From positions 124,001-188,000 of the forward strand of contig QOZR01000002.1 of the NCBI GenBank assembly GCA_003576685.1: a stretch of DNA of 64,000 nt, written 5' to 3'. The stretch comes from Virgifigura deserti (GTDB lineage Bacteria > Pseudomonadota > Alphaproteobacteria > Dongiales > Dongiaceae). The translations under genes and the position numbers were made by a program. Positions 34,140 to 45,757 of the stretch are shown here, piece by piece. Positions within the stretch are counted from its first letter, which is position 1, and each line of letters begins with the position of its first letter. The notes under the pieces were generated by a model. It was not told the origin of the DNA and ran no database searches. It saw nothing but the letters and a program-made list of their open reading frames with translations.

Positions 34140-36185
34140 CTAGTTGATCATCGTGACGCCGCCCTTCAGCGTCAGCATGCCGTCGCCCTTCACCTGCGTC
34201 ATCGGAGCCTTCGCCTCGACCATCGCCTGGCCCTCGATCTTGATCATCATCCCCTTCAGCGTGATGCCGGTTTGGTCGATCTTGATGCTGTTCTGGCCGA
34301 CCTTGAGCTCGATCGACTGCATCGCCTCCAGACTGTCCTTACCGAGATTCAGCTTGACCGCACGATTGCCCATCTTGATCGTGAGCGTGTCGTTGCCCAT
34401 CTCGATCGTTTCCTTGCGGTTGCCCTTCTTGATCGTGAGCTCTTCATTGCCATCGATCGTTTCGGTGCGGTTTCCCGTCTTGATCGTAAGTTCTTCGTTC
34501 CCCTTCTCGATCGTCTCGGTGCGGTTGCCCTTCTTGATCGTGATCTTCTCGTTGCCCTCTTCGATTATCTCGGTCCGGTTGTTCTTGACCGTGATCGTCT
34601 GATCGTTGCCGACCTCAAGGGAATCGTCGTTCTCGACGATGCGCTTGAAGTCCTTCTCCGCGTGGAAATAGACCTCCTCCGACCCCTTCTTGTCCTCGAA
34701 CCGCAACTCGTTGAAGTTGGCGTCGGCGCCCTGCTTGGAGCTTCTGGTCTTGATGCCGGATTGGGTCTTGTTGTCCGGCAGCACATAGGGTGGCATCTGG
34801 TCCGCGTTGTAGACGCAGCCGACGATGATGGGGCGGTCGGGATCGCCCTCGAGGAAATCGACCAGCACCTCCATGCCGATCCGCGGCGTGAACAGCACGC
34901 CCCATTTGCGCCCCGCCCAGGACTGCGCCACCCGCATCCAGCAGGAGCTCTTCTCGTTCTTCTTACCCTCGCGGTCCCAATGAAACTGCACCTTCACGCG
35001 GCCGTACTTGTCGCAATAGATCTCCTCGCCGGACGGGCCGACGACGACGGCCGTCTGCGGCCCGCGAACGACGGGCCTGGGCGTCGTGCCAGGCGCGCGG
35101 TAGGTGACGCCTTCCGGGATACAGGTGAAGCTGTTCGCATATGTCGGGGTGCCGCCCTGCCCCGCGAAATGAGTCTCATCCGAAGCGGCGTGCCGCACGC
35201 CGGTAATGACGTAGGTCTTGCCCTCTTCGCTGCGGCATTCATGCTTCACCAGCGTGAACTTGGCGCCCGGGGAGAACGACCGGCAGTCGCTCTCGCCACT
35301 GGTAACGGCATAGGGCGCCTCCTGCTCCTCCATCCGAACTTCGGTCAAGGCCTGACCGTCCGCCTTCACGGCATAGCGGCCGGGATAGTCGTAGATCTCG
35401 AACTTGTCGAGCTTCGGCGTCTTGAGCAGCGTGTTGGTGGTCGTGGCGAGGCTGGTTCCCGGCGTCTCGAAATTGTAGTCCTGCTGGCTGACCTTGCCCG
35501 ACCGGAATTCGAAGCTCGGGCGCCAGCTCGAAATCCGGCCCAGCATGCCGGTACCCGTGCGGAACTCGACCTCGCCGTCCTCACAATCGACATAGGCCGA
35601 CCGCTGATCGGCGAGGACAAGGGTGTGCTTCCCGACTTCATGCTTGAAGAAGTAGAAGATGCCTTCTTCCTCGAGCAGCCGCGAGACGAAGTCAAAATCG
35701 CTCTCGCGATACTGGACGCAATAGTCCCGCGGCGGATGCTTGCCTTTGATTCCCGAAGCCTCGAAGTCGGTGAACCCCAGATCGCCGAAGATCTGCTTGA
35801 CGATGTCGGGAACCGTCTTCTCCTGGAAAATCCGACAATCGGTCGTCCGCGTCAGGAACCAGAGCCACGGCACGACCTCGGCGTAATAGCGGCGATAGCC
35901 ACGCGCCCACATCGGCCCGGCCGCGAACCGGTTGATGATGCCGTTGAAGCACCGTGTCTCACCGCCCGGCAGAGCGACATGGAAGGTGACCGGCTTGCCG
36001 AGCAGATCGTCGGCGGCGATCGCCTCCCGGGACGAGGCCATTTCCAGACGGTAGCTGAAAAGTCCCGATATCTGCTCGTCGCCCTCGAAGCCGGTCAGCA
36101 CGAAGGCATCCTCGCCGAGGGCGGTCTCCACCGAGAGCCACCGCCCCGCCTGCGTCAGCGTGACCGTCTGAGCCGAACCGGCCAT
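34140..36185 (-). CDS. tssI: VgrG (TssI), T6SS spike protein
   Basis: The 681-residue protein has gp27-like (FSYRLEMAS, VTFHVALPGGETRCFNGII, CVQYRESDFDFVSRLLEEEG) and gp5-like modules (GPSGEEIYCDKYGRVKVQFHWD in two adjoining motifs, SSCWMRVAQSWAG, GMEVLVDFLEGDPDRP). A C-terminal beta-helix follows, built from about ten 9-residue repeats of the GNRTETIEK/GNEELTIKT type, then an alternating tail ending GGVTMIN. No effector extension is present. The ATG at 36185 follows AAGGGGG; an upstream in-frame start is unsupported. Confidence 0.97.
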   Translation of the reverse strand: MAGSAQTVTLTQAGRWLSVETALGEDAFVLTGFEGDEQISGLFSYRLEMASSREAIAADDLLGKPVTFHVALPGGETRCFNGIINRFAAGPMWARGYRRYYAEVVPWLWFLTRTTDCRIFQEKTVPDIVKQIFGDLGFTDFEASGIKGKHPPRDYCVQYRESDFDFVSRLLEEEGIFYFFKHEVGKHTLVLADQRSAYVDCEDGEVEFRTGTGMLGRISSWRPSFEFRSGKVSQQDYNFETPGTSLATTTNTLLKTPKLDKFEIYDYPGRYAVKADGQALTEVRMEEQEAPYAVTSGESDCRSFSPGAKFTLVKHECRSEEGKTYVITGVRHAASDETHFAGQGGTPTYANSFTCIPEGVTYRAPGTTPRPVVRGPQTAVVVGPSGEEIYCDKYGRVKVQFHWDREGKKNEKSSCWMRVAQSWAGRKWGVLFTPRIGMEVLVDFLEGDPDRPIIVGCVYNADQMPPYVLPDNKTQSGIKTRSSKQGADANFNELRFEDKKGSEEVYFHAEKDFKRIVENDDSLEVGNDQTITVKNNRTEIIEEGNEKITIKKGNRTETIEKGNEELTIKTGNRTETIDGNEELTIKKGNRKETIEMGNDTLTIKMGNRAVKLNLGKDSLEAMQSIELKVGQNSIKIDQTGITLKGMMIKIEGQAMVEAKAPMTQVKGDGMLTLKGGVTMIN

Positions 36186-36421
36186 GGAACCCCCTTCATT
36201 GGCAAGGCTGCCGCGATCGCCTTCTGTACCAAATGCGATAGCGACCGCCGAGCATCGTTCCACGCGCCAACGTAGCAACGACCCTCGGCGGCGAGCTCAA
36301 ACCCAGGACCAATCGCGCGAACGACGCGTCGCGGTGATGATCGTGCTCCGCAAGACGTCTACCGCCACGAATTTGGCCAAGAGCCCCACCGCCGACCGGC
36401 CGTGAGGCCCTTGATCCGCGC

Positions 36422-36895
36422 CTACGCCTTCTTCGCGGTCTTCAGATCGTAGCTGGTCGTGATCGGATTGCCCGGCTTGTGATTGGCGTCATAGGGCGTG
36501 TATTTCGTCTCGATCTTGGTGAAATTGAGGCTGAGCGACTCCGACGGCCGGTCGCCGCCCGAGGACATGCTGTATGCGCTGATCATCGCATCGGTCAGCG
36601 TATACTCCATGTAGGTGTCGCCCGGATTGCCGGTGGTGACGAGATGGATCTTCACCTCGGTAGCCTTGCCGGTGCAGGCCTCGGCGAACAGCGTGGGCGA
36701 CGCCTCGTCCATCTGCTTGCTGATCGTCACCTCGCTGACCGAGGGCTCCGACGCCTCCCGATTGCTCGCTGAACCGACCGGCGTGTGGATTGCGCGCCCG
36801 ACCCCCCACTGGAGACTGTCGATTGTAAGCCATTTCTGGTGCTTATCGTGCGTCGCATCGCCGTCGATCTTCCCGATCTTCGCGTAGATCGCCAT
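36422..36895 (-). CDS. hcp: Hcp (TssD), T6SS inner-tube protein
   Basis: The 157-residue protein is Hcp: IYAKIGKIDGDATHDKH, WLTIDSLQWGVGR, SEVTISKQMDEASPTLFAEA and YTLTDAMISAYSMSSGGDRPSESLSLNFTKIE across two motifs. Hexamers stack into the expelled tube. A GGGGG ribosome-binding site is present. A perfect CtrA-type box lies 124-138 bp upstream in the gap after clpV, so hcp probably has its own promoter. The 236 bp between hcp and vgrG hold nothing I recognise. Confidence 0.97.
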   Translation of the reverse strand: MAIYAKIGKIDGDATHDKHQKWLTIDSLQWGVGRAIHTPVGSASNREASEPSVSEVTISKQMDEASPTLFAEACTGKATEVKIHLVTTGNPGDTYMEYTLTDAMISAYSMSSGGDRPSESLSLNFTKIETKYTPYDANHKPGNPITTSYDLKTAKKA

Positions 36896-37018
36896 CCTTA
36901 CCCCCTTTGCTTATTCATTCTAAGTGTGAAACCCGTAGCTTGCGGGATCCGCCGCCAAAAAGTCTCGACCTCAACGACCCGATCCCAGCAAGCTTTCGCC
37001 TGTCCAGGTCGCAACTCG

Positions 37019-37033
37019 TTAAGAATTTATTAA
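37019..37033. promoter_or_regulatory. CtrA-type box TTAA-N7-TTAA upstream of hcp
   Basis: TTAA-GAATTTA-TTAA is a perfect match to the CtrA consensus TTAA-N7-TTAA known from Caulobacter. It is intergenic, between the clpV stop and the hcp start. Two more perfect boxes lie upstream of tssB and tssA. Confidence 0.7.
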
Positions 37034-37078
37034 GGGTTTTCAATCCCCCTGCCCGGATCATCTCCGGCGATACTTGGA

Positions 37079-39799
<2,721 letters not shown>

Positions 39800-39930
39800 G
39801 ACGGTTCCTTAAGCGATATGTACCGGACGTGGAGTCGCGATGTTGTTAGCGCGGATTGCGAATGGATGTGGTGTAGCGGCGCCCCTAGCGGATGCCGGGA
39901 TCAAGCCCATGGGGCCCATGTATCGGCTGG

Positions 39931-41481
39931 CTATATCAGGCGGAATTGCTGCCATAGCGGAACCTTATGTTCGAGGATTGATTGGATCGCCTCCCGGATC
40001 AGCGCGAGGTTCTCCGCTTCGCTCTCGACCGAGGCTCCGTCCTTGAGGAGCGTCTCGCCCCGCGCGGCGATCGGTGCCCACAACAGCGGCGCGAGGTCTT
40101 CGGCAGTCGTGTCGACGCCGGAGGTGAGGCCGAAATAGGCCACCAGCTCCGCGACGCTCGCCAGGAGGCCGGAACCCAGCGACGCCACCGCGAACGCAAC
40201 CTTGTTGTTGCTCTCCGCATGCTGGGCATCGCGCGACACCACGCGATTGAAGCGCCGCACGGCATCCTCCGCATCGGCGGAGACGGTCTCGACCACCGGC
40301 GCGGCCTGTGCCGAGCCCACCAGGATGCCGACGACTTCGCGCGGCGTGATCTTGGTCCTTCCCTTGAGCTCGGGCAGATCGAGCAGCTCCCCGACCGTCA
40401 TTGGCTGCTCCGCCAGCGCGTCCAGAATGGGTCCGTAGACCCGCGATTCCAGCGTCGCTTCGCCGCGCGGCATTCCCAGCGTCAGCCGGGCGTCCCGCCT
40501 CGGTATCGTCAAGGCAAGCCGCGTCCGTCGCAGCCGCTCGTCCCGTCGGGCGGGCGGCAGGCGGCGCGCACCGCGCAGGAAGACATCCGACCGAAAAGCG
40601 CGGTTGACGCAGTAATCCTTCATCGTCTCGTAAAGGTCGGGATCGCCGATCTGCGACAGCAGATCCCGCTGATCCGGCGTCAGCATAAGGTCCGGGAAGT
40701 TCTCCAGCAGGCTTGCCGATCCGACGAAACCGAGCTTCGCCGCGGCAAGGTCGCGGGCGACGTCGACATGGTACAGCGGGCACCAGTGCTCGTTCAGATA
40801 TTCATGCGCGAGATAGGCGATCTGCCCGGTCTTCAGCATCTGGCCGATTCTGGTCAGATACGGATTGTCCCGCAGATGATTCGCTTCGCGTGCCTGCAAC
40901 GCCTCGGCGAAGGCGATGGCGCGGGTAATCCGCGAGTGACTGCCATCCGAAGTCAGCGCGGCATGCTCATAGAGCAGCCGCTGAATCGGCAGGGCCGCCG
41001 TCCAGCCGGGCATGCAGTTGTAGCTGACATAAACGATTCCGCCGGGCTTCAGATGGCGCCTCAGGAACGCGATGATCGCTTGGCGATTCTCGGCGGAGAT
41101 CCAGCTATAGACACCGTGCAGCGTGACGAAGTCGAACTCAGGCAGTATCGACGGCGTTTCCTCGACGAGCTCGGCGAAGCTGCGTTCCAGAAACTGGATG
41201 TTTGACAGACCGGCCTCATCCGCGAGGGCGCGCGCGCGGGCGATATGGGCGGGGTTGAAATCGATCGCGTGGAACCGGCCCTTGGGGTTTGCGGCGGCGA
41301 GCAGCATCGAGGTGAAGCCCTGGCCGCAGCCAAGCTCGCAATAGGAAAAGCCGTTTTCGAGGGGCACTCCCTCGATGCCGTTGAGAAGGCAGGCGAGGTT
41401 CAGGTGGATCGGCGACTGCTCCGGATAGAAGCCCGCCATGTACTCCACGTCGCCGACATACCCGGCCGTCCAATCGCTCAC
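39931..41481 (-). CDS. SAM-dependent methyltransferase with C-terminal regulatory domain (protein-lysine-methyltransferase-like)
   Basis: The 516-residue protein has motif I CELGCGQGF (48-56), an acidic AIDFNPAHIARA motif, TLHGVYSWI and LKPGGIVYVSYNCMPGW, followed by a long C-terminal part (LLTPDQRDLLSQIGDPDLYETMKDY in two motifs, LDALAEQPMTVGELL). This resembles methyltransferase-regulatory-domain proteins such as the rickettsial protein-lysine methyltransferases that modify OmpB. It sits between clpV and tssG, 30 bp from the tssG stop, in the T6SS run. It is not a core T6SS gene; a role in modifying a T6SS or envelope protein is an inference. Confidence 0.85.
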   Translation of the reverse strand: MSDWTAGYVGDVEYMAGFYPEQSPIHLNLACLLNGIEGVPLENGFSYCELGCGQGFTSMLLAAANPKGRFHAIDFNPAHIARARALADEAGLSNIQFLERSFAELVEETPSILPEFDFVTLHGVYSWISAENRQAIIAFLRRHLKPGGIVYVSYNCMPGWTAALPIQRLLYEHAALTSDGSHSRITRAIAFAEALQAREANHLRDNPYLTRIGQMLKTGQIAYLAHEYLNEHWCPLYHVDVARDLAAAKLGFVGSASLLENFPDLMLTPDQRDLLSQIGDPDLYETMKDYCVNRAFRSDVFLRGARRLPPARRDERLRRTRLALTIPRRDARLTLGMPRGEATLESRVYGPILDALAEQPMTVGELLDLPELKGRTKITPREVVGILVGSAQAAPVVETVSADAEDAVRRFNRVVSRDAQHAESNNKVAFAVASLGSGLLASVAELVAYFGLTSGVDTTAEDLAPLLWAPIAARGETLLKDGASVESEAENLALIREAIQSILEHKVPLWQQFRLI

Positions 41482-41511
41482 TTGCGCCCCTCTCCCCGCC
41501 GCGCGTTCCGG

Positions 41512-42609
41512 TCAGATTTCATCGAGACCGAAGACGGTGTCCGACACATCCCGCGGATGGTCCCATTGTTTTAGCCACGTGTTCCAGCCGAGCCGCGGCG
41601 CGTCGTCACCGTCGGTCGCCAGGCGGCAGAACGGGACCTCAGCCTTGCTCAGCGTCAGTTGCAGGTCGAAGCTCAGATCGGGCCCGACATAGCTGCGCAC
41701 GAGATGCGCGAGAGCCCCGAGATCCTTTCCGTCCGGCATGAAGCGCACGAACTCCCTATAGCCAAGCGGTCCGACGCGAATGCGGAAGCTGCCTTGCACG
41801 TCCCATACCCTGTCACCGATCACCGCGTTGCTGCCGAGCTGGCAGAAGGATCCTTCGGGATGCGCCCAACTCGGCAAGGTCGTGCGCTCGTCAGCCGCGA
41901 GATTGCCCCACCGCCCCTGAAACTGCTCGATCCAGACCGGCCGGCCGAAGTGATCCGACAGCATCGCCTCCAGGGCGACGGCGGACCGCGTCGACTGCGT
42001 CAGATGGCCGGCATAGTGCAGCAAGATCTCGTCATCGACCGCGAGCCGGCCGCGCAGATGATCCGTGCCGAATCCGACCAGGGCATAGAGGCTGGCGCTG
42101 ATCGGGTCGTCGCCCTCCCTGCCGCTGCGCTCATAGACGGCGGGCAGCCGGTACTTCTCCCAGGCGCGGACGAACAGCGAAATGATACGGTGGTTGAAGA
42201 GGTCGAAGAAATCGCGGATCGCCACACTCTTGTCGCGGATGCTGCGGATCAGCATCTCGGTATAGTGCTGCGGCAAGACGCCCATCGGCCCGGTCAGGCC
42301 CATGAAGCTCACGATCATCTCCGGCGGCCCCGCCGGACGCCGGCCCTCCGGATCGGTCTTTCCCGGCGTCAGGCGATCAATCGGCGCGTCCGGAAAGGAG
42401 AGCGCCTGCAGCGCGCGAAACCGGACTGCCTCGCGCCGCGGATCCGCATCCTCGCCGACGGCGGCCCGCCCTTCGAATCGCGGGTCCTCGGAATCCTTGC
42501 GCGCCGCCTGCTCCAGGACCCGCACCGCCTGAAAGAACTCGAAGCGGTCGGCATCCTTGAACAGGGCTTGGATCAGAGGAGGATTCGGTCGCCTGCTCTT
42601 GGTCGCCAT
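41512..42609 (-). CDS. tssG: TssG (ImpH), T6SS baseplate subunit
   Basis: The 365-residue protein has the TssG pattern: FEFFQAVRVLEQ, VRFRALQALSFPDAPI, FMGLTGPMGVLPQHYTEML, FFDLFNHRIISLFVRAWEKY and IGDRVWDVQGSFRIRVGPL. It forms the baseplate wedge with TssE and TssF. I placed the start at ATG 42609, within the last 37 bp of tssF; the frame is open far upstream as a shadow of tssF. Confidence 0.96.
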   Translation of the reverse strand: MATKSRRPNPPLIQALFKDADRFEFFQAVRVLEQAARKDSEDPRFEGRAAVGEDADPRREAVRFRALQALSFPDAPIDRLTPGKTDPEGRRPAGPPEMIVSFMGLTGPMGVLPQHYTEMLIRSIRDKSVAIRDFFDLFNHRIISLFVRAWEKYRLPAVYERSGREGDDPISASLYALVGFGTDHLRGRLAVDDEILLHYAGHLTQSTRSAVALEAMLSDHFGRPVWIEQFQGRWGNLAADERTTLPSWAHPEGSFCQLGSNAVIGDRVWDVQGSFRIRVGPLGYREFVRFMPDGKDLGALAHLVRSYVGPDLSFDLQLTLSKAEVPFCRLATDGDDAPRLGWNTWLKQWDHPRDVSDTVFGLDEI

Positions 42610-44405
42610 TTGCGGAGAATCCCCGGCCGGCCACGGACCTTGGCCGTCAGCCGCGTGAAGGAGTTGATGGAGGCATAGAGCGCGAGGAAGCGTTCCAGCA
42701 CTGACGCCAGCAGGAACAGGCCGCTTTCCGAGAAGCGCCGATCGTCGAACTCGATATCGATCTCGACGCCTCGGCAGAACGCACCCGCGTCCTGGGACAA
42801 TGCCTGAGACGGCGCCCGCGCCGTCCCGCGTCGGCTGCGGATGCCGAGAACGCTGTCGATGATGGCACGGGTATCCTGTGAATCCCGGAAGTCGTAGAGC
42901 TTCAGAATCTCGCGCAGCGCGTCCGCCCCCTCCTCGTGATCGATGAGGGAGAGGTGGCCGAGCGTCAGATGCGAGATCAGCCGCCAGCGGCCGCCTTCCC
43001 GCATGGGCGGGCGGAGCGTCGGTGTCGGCGGCGTGATGCAGGTGACGCTCGTGACGGCGGAAGCGCCTTCGGCGAGCTGCAGATGGGGATGGCCGCCGCC
43101 ATAAGGCAGCTTCGCCGGCAGGTCCCGATTGAGGCAGGTGGTATCGACTGAAACGATCCAATCCGCCGGCGCCGCAGGGTTGAAATCGAGATCGACCAGG
43201 GAGAGAAACATATCCGTCCCCGGGTCCCGCGCGCCCGCGGCGCAACGCATCGGGTGCCAGAAACTGCTCGGGCCATCCGGATCGCCCGCATGCTTCACCG
43301 AATAGAAGGGCCTGAACGTGACCTCCTCGCCGCTCGGCGAACTCGCACTGACGCGGTCGATCGAATAGATCTCGGTCGCCGCCGGCCGCCGGGCGTCGGG
43401 TACGACGCGGTAGGACGAGTCTGCCTGGGTCAGCTGGATGGGCTCCGCCCGCTGACGGAAAAGATTGACGATCGGTGCGCAGCCCAGCGCGAAGCTCTCC
43501 GCGGAGACACTCCGCTCCAGCTCGGCCGAGGTGGAATTTAGATAGAAAAAGATCTCGAGCTTATTGCCGGCCTCGAGAAGCACCTTGCCTGAGAGGCGCG
43601 TCAGATCGAAGAACAGAAACTTCTCGGGAAAAGCGAAGAACTCCGTCAGCAGGCGATAGCCGATGAAGGACCGCGCCGGATAGGGCAGCATGCCCTCGTC
43701 GCGCTCGAAGCCCACGGCCCGGATACAGTCGGGGTCGAGGAAGACCGGGTTGGGATCGTTGGCCGAATCGGCAAGCGCGACGAGCAGCGTGTTGTTCAGG
43801 ATCAGCTCATAGAGTGGGAACACCTGCTGCGGCTGTCCGCGGAGAAAGAAGCGAAGCGAGTCCGGTGCGAGCTGCGTGAAGGTCATATCCTCGGCGAGAC
43901 AGCGCAGCCTCAGCCTCAGCGTCGCGACGGCCCCGCCGGCGCGCGACGCCGCCGGCGCCACCAGCGGCCGCCCGGTGAGGCTCGCCCCCTGCAGCGCGAT
44001 CGGCCACAGGGTTGTCGGATAGCAAGTGCGGAATCGGCAGGTCTCGCCGCCGACGGGCTCCGTCTCGATCTCCACTCCGGCCGGGACGGTATAGGCGCCG
44101 GCCAGATCGGGCTGGCAGGCGAACTGGACGATCGCCATGGAGGGAACCGGCGCCAGATAATGCGGATAGAGGACGTTCAGCAGGGCATCCGTCAGCTCCG
44201 GAAAGTCGTCGTCCAGCTTGTGACGTATCCGGGCGTTCAGAAAGGCGAAGGATTCGACGAGGCGGCCGACATGCGGGTCCTCGATCGCATCGGCGCTCAG
44301 CCGCAGCCGTCCGGCGATCTTCGGATGCGCTTCGGCGAACTCCGCCGCGAGCCGGCGGATATAGGCGAGCTCGCGATTGTAGTAGGGAAGAAGCTCGTCA
44401 ACCAT
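42573..44405 (-). CDS. tssF: TssF (ImpG), T6SS baseplate subunit
   Basis: The 610-residue protein opens LLPYYNRELAYIRRLAAEFA, followed by HPKIAGRL, DPHVGRLVESFAFLNARIR and ELTDALLNVLYPHYLAP, all TssF signatures. It has a C-terminal FSESGLFLLASVLERFLALYASINSF motif. It is the largest wedge protein of the baseplate. The start ATG 44405 overlaps the tssE stop by 8 bp, and its end overlaps tssG, indicating tight coupling. Confidence 0.97.
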   Translation of the reverse strand: MVDELLPYYNRELAYIRRLAAEFAEAHPKIAGRLRLSADAIEDPHVGRLVESFAFLNARIRHKLDDDFPELTDALLNVLYPHYLAPVPSMAIVQFACQPDLAGAYTVPAGVEIETEPVGGETCRFRTCYPTTLWPIALQGASLTGRPLVAPAASRAGGAVATLRLRLRCLAEDMTFTQLAPDSLRFFLRGQPQQVFPLYELILNNTLLVALADSANDPNPVFLDPDCIRAVGFERDEGMLPYPARSFIGYRLLTEFFAFPEKFLFFDLTRLSGKVLLEAGNKLEIFFYLNSTSAELERSVSAESFALGCAPIVNLFRQRAEPIQLTQADSSYRVVPDARRPAATEIYSIDRVSASSPSGEEVTFRPFYSVKHAGDPDGPSSFWHPMRCAAGARDPGTDMFLSLVDLDFNPAAPADWIVSVDTTCLNRDLPAKLPYGGGHPHLQLAEGASAVTSVTCITPPTPTLRPPMREGGRWRLISHLTLGHLSLIDHEEGADALREILKLYDFRDSQDTRAIIDSVLGIRSRRGTARAPSQALSQDAGAFCRGVEIDIEFDDRRFSESGLFLLASVLERFLALYASINSFTRLTAKVRGRPGILRKWRPRAGDRILL

Positions 44406-44895
44406 CGCTCTTGCTGACCACCGAAACACTGCGCGAAGCCGGGTCGAGAAACGAATCGAAGACCACCGGCTCCGGCGCCGGGTCGGCATGCATCAGGGCC
44501 TCGATCCGGAATCGGAGCGTGCGGTCGAGCGGCTCAGCATTGTCGAGGATGCTAACCTCGACCGAGACGAAGCGCGGCTCGCTGCGCCGGATCACCTCTT
44601 CAACTTCGCGCCGGAACGCTTCACGTTGGTCGTCCGAGCCGAGGCTCGCCGCCGTGAAGTCGGAAATGCCGTAGGCAAGCAACGAGTCGTCAAGCTCGGT
44701 CTGCTCGGCCGGCCAGGACCGGCACCGTTCGCGCGTGTTCAGCAACGCTTCCAGATCACGGCGAACCGCATATCGCAGCTCCGCCAGATACTGGCCGCGC
44801 GATTTCGTCGGGTCGCGCCGCTCATCCGGATTGGCGTCGAGCAGCCTGTCCAGGACCGACGGCAGGATCGGCTGATCAAGATCGATTCTGGCCAT
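44398..44895 (-). CDS. tssE: TssE (ImpF), gp25-like baseplate protein
   Basis: The 165-residue protein is a gp25/lysozyme-like baseplate subunit with PILPSVLDRLLD, AVRRDLEALLNTRER, LLAYGISDFTAASL and a C-terminal RFRIEALMHADPAPEPVVFDS in adjoining motifs. It nucleates sheath polymerisation with TssF/TssG. It lies 39 bp downstream of tagJ. Confidence 0.95.
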   Translation of the reverse strand: MARIDLDQPILPSVLDRLLDANPDERRDPTKSRGQYLAELRYAVRRDLEALLNTRERCRSWPAEQTELDDSLLAYGISDFTAASLGSDDQREAFRREVEEVIRRSEPRFVSVEVSILDNAEPLDRTLRFRIEALMHADPAPEPVVFDSFLDPASRSVSVVSKSDG

Positions 44896-44934
44896 GGCCC
44901 GAAATCACCGTTCCCCTGCCCGAACGATCGCGGA

Positions 44935-45738
44935 TCACGCGGCGGCCTCACCGAACTCGATGGTGGAGATCTCCATGATCGTCTTGCTCTCGTTCCCGAT
45001 CAGAAAGCCGCGTTGCCCGATGCCGCGAACCGGCGCGCCCTCGCCGCCCGCCCAATCGGTCACGCGGCCGAGCAAAGCACGGTCCTCCTGGTCGTCGGTG
45101 CCGGCATAGATGGCCGGCAGAAACACTTCGCCGTCCGGCCCCTCGGCCACGGTCATTTGAGCGCGCCGCCAGATCAGGTCGCGCGGCCGCTCGGGCGGCC
45201 GGAACTCCAGCGAGACGACCCGGTCCATTGGAATCCAGTAATACTTTCCCGTGCTCGTCAGGACCTCGAAGAAGGGCGCGGTCAAGTCGTCCAGGTCACG
45301 CATGTCTTCGAACGCGCGGCCGTCGCAGATACCGCCCACCGCGGGACGTTGATCCTCCGCCTGCGCCAGCAGCTTCGCCGCGTCGCCGGCATCGTTCTCC
45401 CGCAGTCGGATGGAGGCCTGCAGATGAAGCTGGAGCAGCGGCGAGGGCTGCCCCAGGAACTCCGGAAGCCGGCCTTCGGAATAGAACTGGCGGCGCGCCA
45501 GCTCGGCCCGGACTAGCTGGCGGAATAGCGCGATGCCGATCGCCGCCTTCGGATCCTGATCGGTCAGGACATCGAGCTGCAGGTCGGCACGCTCGAACCG
45601 GCCGGCGAAGCAGAGGAGCTCCGCGAGAAAGCCGCGGCGATTCGCATCCGTCGGATGCGACTTGACCTCGGCGTTCATCGCCTCGATCGCCTCCTGCAGG
45701 CGGCCGGCCTCGAAATGCTCTTTTGCCCCGAGAGTCAT
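44935..45738 (-). CDS. tagJ: TagJ (ImpE), T6SS accessory protein
   Basis: The 267-residue protein has a tetratricopeptide-like N-terminal half (EHFEAGRLQEAIEAMNAEVKSHP in two motifs, LAELLCFAGRFERAD) and the ImpE C-terminal half (STGKYYWIPMDRVVSLEF, RPRDLIWRRAQM, FLPAIYAGT). TagJ binds TssB and is linked to sheath recycling by ClpV. The ATG at 45738 has AAGGTG upstream. Genes encoding TagJ adjoining a second tssC are typical of the imp locus. Confidence 0.93.
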   Translation of the reverse strand: MTLGAKEHFEAGRLQEAIEAMNAEVKSHPTDANRRGFLAELLCFAGRFERADLQLDVLTDQDPKAAIGIALFRQLVRAELARRQFYSEGRLPEFLGQPSPLLQLHLQASIRLRENDAGDAAKLLAQAEDQRPAVGGICDGRAFEDMRDLDDLTAPFFEVLTSTGKYYWIPMDRVVSLEFRPPERPRDLIWRRAQMTVAEGPDGEVFLPAIYAGTDDQEDRALLGRVTDWAGGEGAPVRGIGQRGFLIGNESKTIMEISTIEFGEAAA

Positions 45739-45757
45739 GCTGGAAACACCTTCGCTG

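Noticed and set aside
34089..36275. A 728-codon plus-strand open frame rich in LDRD-type repeats
   Set aside because: It is antisense to vgrG, and its apparent repeats are only the reverse image of the VgrG 9-residue repeats.
42610..43245. N-terminal extension of tssG
   Set aside because: The open frame overlaps tssF in another frame; the extension is a Ser/Arg-rich shadow and the family N-terminus matches ATG 42609.
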